Part shown: positions 1 through 6,073 of the stretch, one piece after another
How the letters are laid out: the number at the start of each line of letters is the position of its first letter
Position numbering within the stretch: position 1 is the stretch's first letter
Assembly: GCA_030600745.1 (NCBI GenBank)
Contig: JAUVLL010000188.1
Span: 1-6,691 of the forward strand
Origin: Spirochaetaceae bacterium
Lineage (GTDB): Bacteria; Spirochaetota; Spirochaetia; B11-G9
Length of the DNA: 6,691 bases
Direction of reading: 5' to 3'
The notes under the pieces: model-generated
The model's database searches: none
Seen by the model: only the letters and a program-made list of their open reading frames with translations
Told to the model about the DNA's origin: nothing
Made by a program: the position numbers and the translations under genes

Positions 1-2
1 GT

Positions 3-1082
3 GAAGTAACTATTGACGAAATGGGGAATATGTTTGCAGTCAGACCCGGAAAGAACAGGAAGCTCGGTGCTGTAATGACTGGTTCTCATTTTGATACTCA
101 GAAACCTGGCGGTCGGTTTGATGGAATTCTTGGAGTACTTGGTGCTCTGGAAGTTATGCGGACAATCGATGAAAACAATATAGAGCTGGAGAGAGATCTT
201 ATCATTACAAACTGGACAAATGAGGAGGGGGGGTGGTTTGCTCCTGCCTGCATGGGATCCGGTGTGTGGGTTGGAAATCATACAAAAGAATGGGCCTATG
301 AGCGAAAGGACAGAGATGGAAAGACAGTTTTTGGTGAGGAGCTTGAGAAAATAGGTTATAAGGGGACTTTCCCTGCTTCTCATAAAGAATGGAACGTTTA
401 TGCCGCTTACGAGCTGCACATTGAACAGGGGCCTCAGCTGGAGGCAGAAAAGGTTCAGATAGGCGCGCCAAGGGGAATACTCTGTCTTCACTGGTACGAT
501 ATCTATCTGGATGGAACAGCAAACCAGGTTGGACCAACACCCATGACAGGCAGGAATGATGCTCTCCTTGCTTTTTCCGAAATGAATGTTGTGGTTAACA
601 AAGTGGCGCATCAGATGGGCAATATGGTTGGAACAGTTGGAGAAATTCAGAACTATCCAAACTCAAGAAACATAATTCCAAGTAAGGTCCACTTTACTGT
701 AGATATCCGGTCCTGGGATGATGAACATGCAATAAAAGCATGGGAAATGATGAAGGCAGAGTTTGAAGTAATTGCAGCAAGACGGGGTTGTCCTATTAAA
801 ACAGAAGAGTTCTGGAAGGTTGCCCATGCTCCTTTTGATCAGGAATTAAATGACAGGGTCGTGGAGAGCGCAGAAGAACTTGGACTTTCTGCTATGAAGA
901 TGTACTCCGGTGCAGGCCATGATATGAGTGAGGTCAATCAGGTTACAAGGGGAGCTATGATTTTTGTTCCATCCATTGACGGCAGAAGTCATGTAGAGGT
1001 GGAAGATACTTCATATGAAGACTGTACAAACGGTGTCAATGTATTGCTTCAGTGTATTCTTAAGACAGCAAACGAAGTATAG
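3..1082 (+). CDS. M20-family Zn-dependent amidohydrolase (N-carbamoyl-L-amino-acid hydrolase / allantoate amidohydrolase type), 5' partial
   Basis: Seen: the frame is open from the left edge (first full codon at 3) to a TAG stop. The ATG at 21 lies inside the conserved stretch that normally reads D-x-x-GN, so it is not the true start; by family length (about 400-415 aa) some 50-60 N-terminal residues are missing. Numbering from that ATG, the bimetal site is recognisable: H23 in GSHFDT, D34 in GGRFDG, the E68-E69 pair in NEEGG, H133 in ELHIEQG, and H300 in GAGHD. The substrate-side GRSHVEVEDT stretch lies near residues 321-330. Known for the family: these cytoplasmic peptidase-fold enzymes hydrolyse N-carbamoyl amino acids, allantoate or ureidoglycolate with Zn, Mn or Co, releasing ammonia and CO2 or an amino acid. 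Inference: a role in nitrogen salvage from hydantoin, pyrimidine or purine breakdown; the exact substrate cannot be read here. All metal ligands are present, so it should be active. GC content looks higher than in the genes to the right. Confidence 0.9.
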   Translation, partial: EVTIDEMGNMFAVRPGKNRKLGAVMTGSHFDTQKPGGRFDGILGVLGALEVMRTIDENNIELERDLIITNWTNEEGGWFAPACMGSGVWVGNHTKEWAYERKDRDGKTVFGEELEKIGYKGTFPASHKEWNVYAAYELHIEQGPQLEAEKVQIGAPRGILCLHWYDIYLDGTANQVGPTPMTGRNDALLAFSEMNVVVNKVAHQMGNMVGTVGEIQNYPNSRNIIPSKVHFTVDIRSWDDEHAIKAWEMMKAEFEVIAARRGCPIKTEEFWKVAHAPFDQELNDRVVESAEELGLSAMKMYSGAGHDMSEVNQVTRGAMIFVPSIDGRSHVEVEDTSYEDCTNGVNVLLQCILKTANEV

Positions 1083-1086
1083 ATCC

Positions 1087-1114
1087 ATTGTAGGGGCAGC
1101 CACCCAATTACAAT
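1087..1114 (+). terminator. Imperfect hairpin between convergent genes, possible weak terminator
   Basis: In the gap after the hydrolase stop, ATTGTA (1087-1092) pairs with TACAAT (1109-1114). Inside it GGG (1093-1095) pairs with CCC (1103-1105) around a 7-nt loop, with a 3-nt bulge (AAT) on the right arm. Only a short TTTT (1123-1126) follows on the + strand, and there is no T-run on the other side. It could stop readthrough between the converging genes, but as an intrinsic terminator it is weak. Confidence 0.25.
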
Positions 1115-1125
1115 AATTACAGTTT

Positions 1126-1575
1126 TCATTGTCCCTGTAGGGAAAAGCCCCCTTCCAGAATAAGATAACCAAGAGTGAAAATAAGAAAAGTTTGAATTTG
1201 GTCATAAATAATTATTATATTCATGGCCTTATTCCCACCCCATAACTGCATTACAGGAATTCCAAGGAAACCGGAATTCATAAATATAATCGGAGGGGTA
1301 AAAGGTCTTTTATCTATTCCTGCCATATGGGCATATATTAATGCAGCTGTCAGTGTAATAATAACCATTACAAAAAAAGCCCCTGATAGGTTTATCATAT
1401 CACCGGCACTGACTGGAGAATTATAGAGAGATGAGAAAACAAGAATAGGCATAAAAAAATCGGTTAGAACTCTGACAAGGGTGTCTTCTGATAGTTTTAC
1501 TGAACGGCCCATAATAAAACCGCTTGAAATTAGAATAAATAGTGGTAGAAGAATAATAAATATCTGCAACAACAT
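1126..1575 (-). CDS. AEC (auxin efflux carrier) family transporter, N-terminal half only
   Basis: Seen: a 149-aa hydrophobic protein with about five predicted membrane helices (near residues 2-23, 34-53, 60-84, 93-112 and 118-140). A motif N-S-G-F-L-G-I-P-V at 100-108 matches the conserved N-x-G-x-x-G-x-P region of AEC permeases. The ATG has a good Shine-Dalgarno (GAGAGG, 1581-1586, 5-nt spacing). It starts 25 nt after the kinase stop, so it is probably the last gene of the same transcript. Known: AEC proteins are usually about 300 aa with ten helices in two five-helix repeats, and export or import small organic acids or related solutes. Here translation ends with TGA after the fifth helix, and only 43 bp separate it from the convergent hydrolase, so the second half is absent rather than frameshifted. 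Most likely this is a truncated remnant; a functional half-size transporter that dimerises is possible but unproven. Confidence 0.75.
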   Translation of the reverse strand: MLLQIFIILLPLFILISSGFIMGRSVKLSEDTLVRVLTDFFMPILVFSSLYNSPVSAGDMINLSGAFFVMVIITLTAALIYAHMAGIDKRPFTPPIIFMNSGFLGIPVMQLWGGNKAMNIIIIYDQIQTFLIFTLGYLILEGGFSLQGQ

Positions 1576-1580
1576 AACTA

Positions 1581-1586
1581 CCTCTC
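1581..1586 (-). promoter_or_regulatory. Ribosome binding site of the truncated AEC gene
   Basis: GAGAGG lies 5 nt upstream of the ATG. It supports translation starting at 1575 and shows that the 5' end of this truncated gene is still intact. Confidence 0.6.
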
Positions 1587-1600
1587 TTTATATAAAATTG

Positions 1601-3262
1601 TTAGTAAGAAAATGCACTCTCTCCTATAAATTCTCTCAATATAGACTGATCAGGAACAAATTGCGGCGGGATACTTGAAAAATTATCCAGAAACGAGAGC
1701 AGCCGGATTGCTTCATTATACACATCATCTTTCGGTTTAATAGTACGCAGGATGGGGATTGCGTATATTTTTAACACTGCCAGTTCGTAATCCAGGGCAG
1801 AGTTGAATACCGAATCGGCATGGTTTTGAAATGAGAAGATATCCTTTTCTTCACCTTTTCTTACAGACGGCCACATACTTAGAGTCATTTCTGCACTGTT
1901 TCCCCTAAACTGGTGATCCCTGACCATTCTTCTAACTAATCTGTTGTCGGTAGTGGGAATTCTGTTGTGATCGTCCAGATTTAGTTGTGTAAGTGCAGAT
2001 ATATAGATTTTATACTTAAGATCGTCAGCTATTAATGGAGTAAGATCAGGATTAAGACCATGAATACCCTCAATAAGCAGTATATTTCGTTTTGTTAATT
2101 GCAGAGGGGTTCCATTCTCTTTGGGTTCGCCTGTTTTAAAATCAAATATAGGTATTTCTACCTTTTCCCCATCGAAAAGTTTTAAAAGATGATTATTTAA
2201 CAGGTCAATATTTAATGCATGAAGTGATTCAAAGTCCGGTTTCCCGTGTTTATCCAGTGGTGCTTCAGCATTAGGCAGATAGTAATTATCCAGGGAAATA
2301 GAAACAGGATTAAACCCCATAACCCTCAGCTGGATGGACAGTTTCTTTGTAAATGTAGTTTTACCTGATGAAGATGGGCCTGCTACAAGAATAACCCGGA
2401 CTTTCCCTTTTCTCATCGCAACGCTGTCTGCAATTTGTGATATTTTTTTATTGTGAAGGGCTTCTGCCACCCGTATGAATGGCTTAATTTCCCTTCTTTC
2501 GGAGAGTTCATTTAAACGACCGACACAGTTTACATTAAGAATTTTACCCCATGCCTTGTACTCTTTGTAAACAGAAAACAATGAAGGCATATCTTTGAAA
2601 GGAGCCATTTTATCCGGTTCATTTTTGTTAGGATACCTTAGTAGAAAGCCTGGTTCATAATTATAAAGCTCAAAAGGTTTTAATAGCGATGTGTTTGGCA
2701 GAAGTGGTTCGTAAGAAATATCTATAAATCCCCCGCAGTAGTATATAGGAATTTTTGAATAATTCCGGTATTTAAGAAGCAGAGCCGTTGCCGGTTGATT
2801 GATTTTTTTAAAGAAATTAATGGCTTCACTGTATGAAATTACTCTTCTTTCTATACTGCACCTGCTTTTTACTATTCGCATCATCTCCCTTTGAAGGAGT
2901 TCAATATCCTTGTCAGATATCTTTTCCAGGCCATTGTAATAATAATAAAAGCTATCTCCAAGGGAGTGACTTATTACAAGATGTCTGTCAGGAAAAAGAG
3001 TTACTGATGCTTTTGCCAGTATAAATGATAGAGTTCTTCTGAATAATCTTATGCCTGTATTACTGTAGAGTTGTATGGTTTTTATTTCTGCATTGATTTC
3101 AATCTTAAAACTTAAACTTACAAGCTCATTATTGATTGTAGCGGCAATAACCGGATTATCTTTTTTCCCGTTTATTAAATCATCGAAAACTTCATTTACC
3201 CGGGTACCATAAGCAATTGTTCTTTTTTCGCCATTTTCGTATCTGATAGTAACTTCTTTCAT
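1601..3262 (-). CDS. Nucleoside (uridine-type) kinase with TGS and ThrRS-like N-terminal domains
   Basis: Seen: about 553 aa. Residues 1-60 look like a TGS domain. Residues about 65-230 resemble the second additional (editing) domain of threonyl-tRNA synthetase, with an HSL...SFYYYY stretch near 99-109. The C-terminal part is a uridine-kinase/phosphoribulokinase P-loop domain with Walker A GPSSSGKTT (295-303), SLDNYY (323-328), IEGIHGLN (397-404) and a basic DNRLVRRMVRD segment (439-449). Known: this fusion is a recognised bacterial family annotated as nucleoside or uridine kinase, expected to phosphorylate a nucleoside with ATP or GTP in the cytoplasm (pyrimidine salvage). Which nucleoside is not determined here. 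Start choice: a GTG at 3274 extends the frame by four codons but has no Shine-Dalgarno, whereas the ATG at 3262 has GGAG 6 nt upstream. It lies 41 nt after the preceding gene and 25 nt before the AEC fragment. The ThrRS-type editing ligands seem absent by eye, so that domain probably binds rather than hydrolyses. Confidence 0.9.
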   Translation of the reverse strand: MKEVTIRYENGEKRTIAYGTRVNEVFDDLINGKKDNPVIAATINNELVSLSFKIEINAEIKTIQLYSNTGIRLFRRTLSFILAKASVTLFPDRHLVISHSLGDSFYYYYNGLEKISDKDIELLQREMMRIVKSRCSIERRVISYSEAINFFKKINQPATALLLKYRNYSKIPIYYCGGFIDISYEPLLPNTSLLKPFELYNYEPGFLLRYPNKNEPDKMAPFKDMPSLFSVYKEYKAWGKILNVNCVGRLNELSERREIKPFIRVAEALHNKKISQIADSVAMRKGKVRVILVAGPSSSGKTTFTKKLSIQLRVMGFNPVSISLDNYYLPNAEAPLDKHGKPDFESLHALNIDLLNNHLLKLFDGEKVEIPIFDFKTGEPKENGTPLQLTKRNILLIEGIHGLNPDLTPLIADDLKYKIYISALTQLNLDDHNRIPTTDNRLVRRMVRDHQFRGNSAEMTLSMWPSVRKGEEKDIFSFQNHADSVFNSALDYELAVLKIYAIPILRTIKPKDDVYNEAIRLLSFLDNFSSIPPQFVPDQSILREFIGESAFSY

Positions 3263-3268
3263 TTCCTG

Positions 3269-3272
3269 CTCC
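3269..3272 (-). promoter_or_regulatory. Ribosome binding site that decides the kinase start
   Basis: GGAG on the minus strand lies 6 nt before the ATG at 3262. It overlaps the alternative GTG codon (3272-3274), which itself has only AT-rich sequence upstream. This favours the ATG start. Confidence 0.6.
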
Positions 3273-3303
3273 ACTAAAGCTTTTTTATAAAATACTACTT
3301 ACC

Positions 3304-3582
3304 TTAATCCAAAAGCTCAAGCCATTGCCTGGGTCCTATATAGTTTGGACGGGATATTATAGCATTATCCAGTTCGGAAATATCTTCGAATCCTTTTGTT
3401 GATGTAAGAAAATAAAGATAACGCTTTTCTTTTGTGTCAATAAGATGAAAGATTTCTGATACCTCTATTTTTTCAGAGTCTGAAGCAGCTTTTTTAATCA
3501 GTTTTTGGAAAGATTCTTCTACTTCATAATCTTCTGAATCTGTAGAGATATTAAATAATCTGAATAAATTATCTGTTTTCAA
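3304..3582 (-). CDS. Small acidic hypothetical protein (92 aa), TTG start
   Basis: I do not recognise this family. Seen: 92 residues, rich in Glu, Asp and Ser in the first half, with no membrane helix or signal peptide, so probably a small cytoplasmic protein. It is predicted to begin with helices (about 4-50), followed by a short hydrophobic YLYFLTS segment (56-62) and an aromatic, proline-containing tail ending RQWLELLD. The start is TTG at 3580-3582. There is no internal Met, and a Shine-Dalgarno-like GAGGGA (3587-3592) sits 4 nt upstream, inside the 18-nt gap after the preceding stop. This close spacing indicates translation from the same mRNA as the 390-aa gene before it and the kinase 41 nt after it. 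Inference: the position between the two suggests a partner or accessory subunit of one of them, but no function can be assigned. Confidence 0.65.
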   Translation of the reverse strand: MKTDNLFRLFNISTDSEDYEVEESFQKLIKKAASDSEKIEVSEIFHLIDTKEKRYLYFLTSTKGFEDISELDNAIISRPNYIGPRQWLELLD

Positions 3583-3586
3583 TAGT

Positions 3587-3592
3587 TCCCTC
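3587..3592 (-). promoter_or_regulatory. Ribosome binding site supporting a TTG start
   Basis: GAGGGA precedes the TTG codon of the 92-aa gene by 4 nt and sits in the 18-nt gap after the upstream TAG. It is the main evidence that this small frame is translated and begins at TTG. Confidence 0.5.
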
Positions 3593-3600
3593 AGTTTACT

Positions 3601-4773
3601 CTAATCAAAAAGACCTAGCTGTATTGGTTTATTACTGCTTGTTTTTGGTATATTTTCAGGAGAGACACAAGATTTTACATCTTTACTGTAGGTGTTTTTG
3701 CCTGTTTTCTTTCCGGAATTGGCATTTAAAGTAGTCAAACGAACTTTATTTTCTTCCAAAGATGAATAATTTGTACTTAGACGGATAAGAAATGCAAAAG
3801 GGTTGTTCTCTATCTCAGTATTACTGGAAATACCGGCGAATTTATTATCCAACTCATATTTCATACTTTTAATCAGCTCATTCAGGCTTTCAAGATAATA
3901 AGTATCGGAACTATTCTTTATTATCTCAGCCGCGCGGGATATGATTGTCATATATGCTGCTGTTTCATGAATTGTAATATCTACAGATTTAAGTTTTGAT
4001 ATAAGGCTTTGTATCCAGAAGAGTAAGCTTATATCAGGTTCTTCATTTGAAAGGGCAATGGCAGTGAGCCTGTATGCTTCTGTATTTCCAAATGATTTCC
4101 GGCAAGTAGCTATAAGGTCTGTAGGTGAGTATTTATATCTGGATGCAGTTTTTATGCTCCATATTGCGAACCTTCCTGCTGTTTCGGAGTAATTTTTGTT
4201 TAAATCCTGTAATAAAAGATCAGTAGTTTCTAAAAATAGATCTTCCATTTCATACTCAAGGCTATCAACAATCTGCTCAATAACACTTCGAATAAAGGAT
4301 CTGTCTTTAATAATATTATCGATAAAGGATTTTTGCCTGATATTGATATTTTTTATAAAGTTTTTACCAGTAAGGTGATAGAGTAGGGATTTGAATAAAC
4401 TCAATGGTGATTCAGGCTCTATTTTTTCTAATCTGTTTTCCATTTCAGTATAATCTTTTTCATAAAAGGCTTTAATGGCGTAGATAAGTTCTCTCCAATA
4501 ATAAAAAAGAGAATTTTCAGGAATATCCTTCATGTTAGAGAATACTTCGGGATTATACATCCCATTTGTTATAGCCTCAAAAGCATCTGATATAGTACGT
4601 GCTTCTTCCCTTAGATCTCCGGTTACCCGATCCGCCTTTTCGAGGCTGCCGGGATCAGTAAGCTGACATTTGAGTTCATTTCTAAGAGTAATATATTCTG
4701 ATGATCCAGGGACCGAAGAAAGAAATTTCTTCAAACTTTGATCATTTTTGGTTTTTGTTGTTTCTCTGTTCAT
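3601..4773 (-). CDS. Helical hypothetical protein (390 aa) with a C-terminal sliding-clamp-binding-like motif
   Basis: I do not recognise a named family. Seen: 390 aa, soluble, apparently almost all alpha-helical from about 30 to 345 (many Leu/Ile/Glu/Lys heptad-like stretches, alpha-solenoid-like), with no signal peptide or membrane segment. A basic, Ser/Asn/Lys-rich, probably disordered linker spans about 347-382, and the chain ends K-P-I-Q-L-G-L-F-D. Known: bacterial beta-clamp binding peptides follow a QL[SD]LF-type consensus and often sit on flexible termini of polymerases, MutS and related proteins. Inference: QLGLF at 385-389 fits that pattern and suggests binding to the replication clamp, but it is one short motif. 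The ATG at 4773 has no good Shine-Dalgarno and follows a near-consensus promoter by about 20 nt, so the leader would be very short. It is the first gene of the apparent unit that continues through the 92-aa protein and the nucleoside kinase. Confidence 0.75.
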   Translation of the reverse strand: MNRETTKTKNDQSLKKFLSSVPGSSEYITLRNELKCQLTDPGSLEKADRVTGDLREEARTISDAFEAITNGMYNPEVFSNMKDIPENSLFYYWRELIYAIKAFYEKDYTEMENRLEKIEPESPLSLFKSLLYHLTGKNFIKNINIRQKSFIDNIIKDRSFIRSVIEQIVDSLEYEMEDLFLETTDLLLQDLNKNYSETAGRFAIWSIKTASRYKYSPTDLIATCRKSFGNTEAYRLTAIALSNEEPDISLLFWIQSLISKLKSVDITIHETAAYMTIISRAAEIIKNSSDTYYLESLNELIKSMKYELDNKFAGISSNTEIENNPFAFLIRLSTNYSSLEENKVRLTTLNANSGKKTGKNTYSKDVKSCVSPENIPKTSSNKPIQLGLFD

Positions 4774-4792
4774 ATTTCTGATGGATTCAAAA

Positions 4793-4819
4793 ATTATACT
4801 ATTGAAGTGTGTATGTCAA
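4793..4819 (-). promoter_or_regulatory. Sigma-70-type promoter of the four-gene minus-strand unit
   Basis: On the minus strand a perfect TTGACA (4814-4819) is followed, after 15 bp, by a perfect TATAAT (4793-4798). The spacing is shorter than the usual 17 bp. The predicted start near 4785-4787 leaves a leader of only about 12-14 nt before the ATG at 4773. The site lies in the 72-bp gap between the HD-GYP gene and the 390-aa gene, so the latter need not depend on upstream transcription. Confidence 0.6.
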
Positions 4820-4820
4820 C

Positions 4821-4838
4821 ATAATTGATATTAATTAT
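4821..4838. repeat. AT-rich 18-bp dyad just upstream of the -35 box
   Basis: ATAATT (4821-4826) and AATTAT (4833-4838) are exact inverted arms. The 6-bp centre is itself symmetric apart from one G/T mismatch. The dyad begins 1 bp upstream of the TTGACA box. It could be an operator, or the AT-richness could act as an UP element. Chance occurrence in AT-rich DNA is also possible. Confidence 0.35.
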
Positions 4839-4845
4839 TCCATTT

Positions 4846-6009
4846 CTAAAGTAAATTGAGTTTTTCTTTTATTAGAATGATTTCTTCTTTCTGCAAGGTC
4901 CCTGTTATCTGTATTTCATCCTCAGGTCTTGTCTGCAGTATTGGTTTATTATTGTACGGTACTCCATTTTCATTAATAAGGAGTTTCAAAATGGGGTGCT
5001 GCGGGGTTGCCAGATTAGTTTTAATTACAATCCCCTTTACCATATTTGACAGTTGTACAAAAGTTCCTATAGGATAAATTGATACAATAAAAACAAGAGA
5101 TCGTAAAATTTTCTCATCATACTTAGTTCCCTTGCTTTTTAGGAGATCCATAATACCCGAATGACCATCACGTTCATCTCTGAAAGGTCTTCCTGTTGTT
5201 GCAGCAGCATAAGCAGATGCAACAGCCAGAATTTTCCCATACAGAGATATTTTATCTCCCTTTATTTTTCTGGGGTAACCGGTTCCATCGATATGTTCCT
5301 GATGTTCCAGAACTGAAATATAAATTGATGCATGGAATTCGGCTTTTTTCAGGGTTTTATAGCTAATTACAGGGTGTGTTCTTATTACCTGAAGTTCTTT
5401 TGGAGTAAGAGTTCCCTTTTTTTGATACAGCTGGGACGGCAGCAGCAGCATTCCAAGTTTATGAAGCATCGCAGCAATACCAATTTCTATCTGCTTATGG
5501 GCAGGAAATTTTAGAAAATCTGCGATAGCCAGTACAAGGAGGGTCGTTTTTATACTATGAAAAATAATATATGAATCACTTTCTGTCAGTTGAGGGTTAA
5601 TGTTTAAAAGTAGATGTTTTTGTTGTCTTAGTTCTGCAATTATCTCCTTTACTTTGTCAGAAACAGGGAGCAGGGGCAGAATATCCATTTCCCGGAAGTT
5701 ATCACAATATTTAACAAGAAATTTTACACATTCATCAAAGAATTTTTGAGATTGATTTTTTGCTTCTGTTTCTTTTTCATTAATTTCAAGTATTGCTGTA
5801 GCTGTACCATTTGAATTGCTGTTTACTGGTTCACCTTCAAATGGGATACCATCAGTTTGTATTTCCTGATAATTCCACTTCTGCAATCTGTCTATCAGTT
5901 CACTGGAAACAGCAACATCAGGTGATAAAAGAATGTATTGCTCATCCAGATATACCGGTTTATCAATATATGAGTCAGGTTTCAAACTTCCAATAGATAC
6001 TTTATTCAT
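4846..6009 (-). CDS. HD-GYP-family protein with degenerate catalytic site
   Basis: Seen: 387 aa, no membrane helix. Residues 1-60 resemble the N-terminal domain (DUF3391-like) often attached to HD-GYP domains, followed by a linker and an HD-GYP core at about 145-330. The expected order is recognisable: H151, the HD motif position as H183-K184, THP at 211-213 (H212), the HHExxDGxGYP position as H236-Q237-E238...D241-G-T-G-Y-P246, and the VADxYDA position as VASAYAA (263-269), followed by RPFR and a YPIGTFVQLS strand typical of the family. Known: HD-GYP enzymes hydrolyse cyclic-di-GMP using two or three metal ions held by these His/Asp residues. Here HD became HK, HH became HQ and the late Asp became Ser. 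Inference: phosphodiesterase activity is probably lost, leaving a ligand-binding or protein-interaction role. The ATG has only a weak GGGA (6018-6021, 8-nt spacing). It is divergent from the gene at 6081. Confidence 0.88.
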   Translation of the reverse strand: MNKVSIGSLKPDSYIDKPVYLDEQYILLSPDVAVSSELIDRLQKWNYQEIQTDGIPFEGEPVNSNSNGTATAILEINEKETEAKNQSQKFFDECVKFLVKYCDNFREMDILPLLPVSDKVKEIIAELRQQKHLLLNINPQLTESDSYIIFHSIKTTLLVLAIADFLKFPAHKQIEIGIAAMLHKLGMLLLPSQLYQKKGTLTPKELQVIRTHPVISYKTLKKAEFHASIYISVLEHQEHIDGTGYPRKIKGDKISLYGKILAVASAYAAATTGRPFRDERDGHSGIMDLLKSKGTKYDEKILRSLVFIVSIYPIGTFVQLSNMVKGIVIKTNLATPQHPILKLLINENGVPYNNKPILQTRPEDEIQITGTLQKEEIILIKEKLNLL

Positions 6010-6022
6010 TAATAATATCCCG

Positions 6023-6051
6023 TTGACCCCTTAGAGTGAATTAAGTAAACT
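6023..6051 (+). promoter_or_regulatory. Possible promoter for the rightward partial gene
   Basis: TTGACC (6023-6028, 5 of 6 to consensus) and TAAACT (6046-6051, 4 of 6) are separated by 17 bp. They would start a transcript near 6058, about 23 nt before the TTG start and just upstream of its Shine-Dalgarno. The -10 match is modest. Confidence 0.35.
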
Positions 6052-6073
6052 CTCCTTTATATATTATAGGAGA
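6051..6073. repeat. Inverted repeat overlapping the Shine-Dalgarno of the rightward gene
   Basis: TCTCCT (6051-6056) is the exact reverse complement of AGGAGA (6068-6073), separated by 11 AT-rich bases with two further potential pairs. The right arm is the ribosome binding site of the + strand gene. In RNA that includes both arms, the hairpin would hide it. As DNA, the dyad lies over the TATAAT of the leftward promoter and could be an operator. Confidence 0.45.

Noticed and set aside
205..540. Minus-strand open frame of 111 codons inside the amidohydrolase
   Set aside because: It lies opposite a strongly conserved enzyme; its composition (Pro/His/Arg-rich) looks like an antisense shadow and it matches no family I know.
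1011..1205. Minus-strand 64-codon frame overlapping the AEC 3' end, considered as a frameshifted AEC continuation
   Set aside because: Its N-terminal part is the AEC helix-5 DNA read in another frame, and the rest crosses the hydrolase coding region with no AEC-like helices, so it does not restore the missing half.
2833..3024. Plus-strand 63-codon frame with a hydrophobic, signal-like N-terminus
   Set aside because: It lies opposite the conserved ThrRS-like region of the kinase and has no convincing ribosome binding site.
3263..3274. GTG start extending the kinase by four codons
   Set aside because: There is no Shine-Dalgarno upstream of the GTG, while GGAG is well placed for the ATG at 3262.
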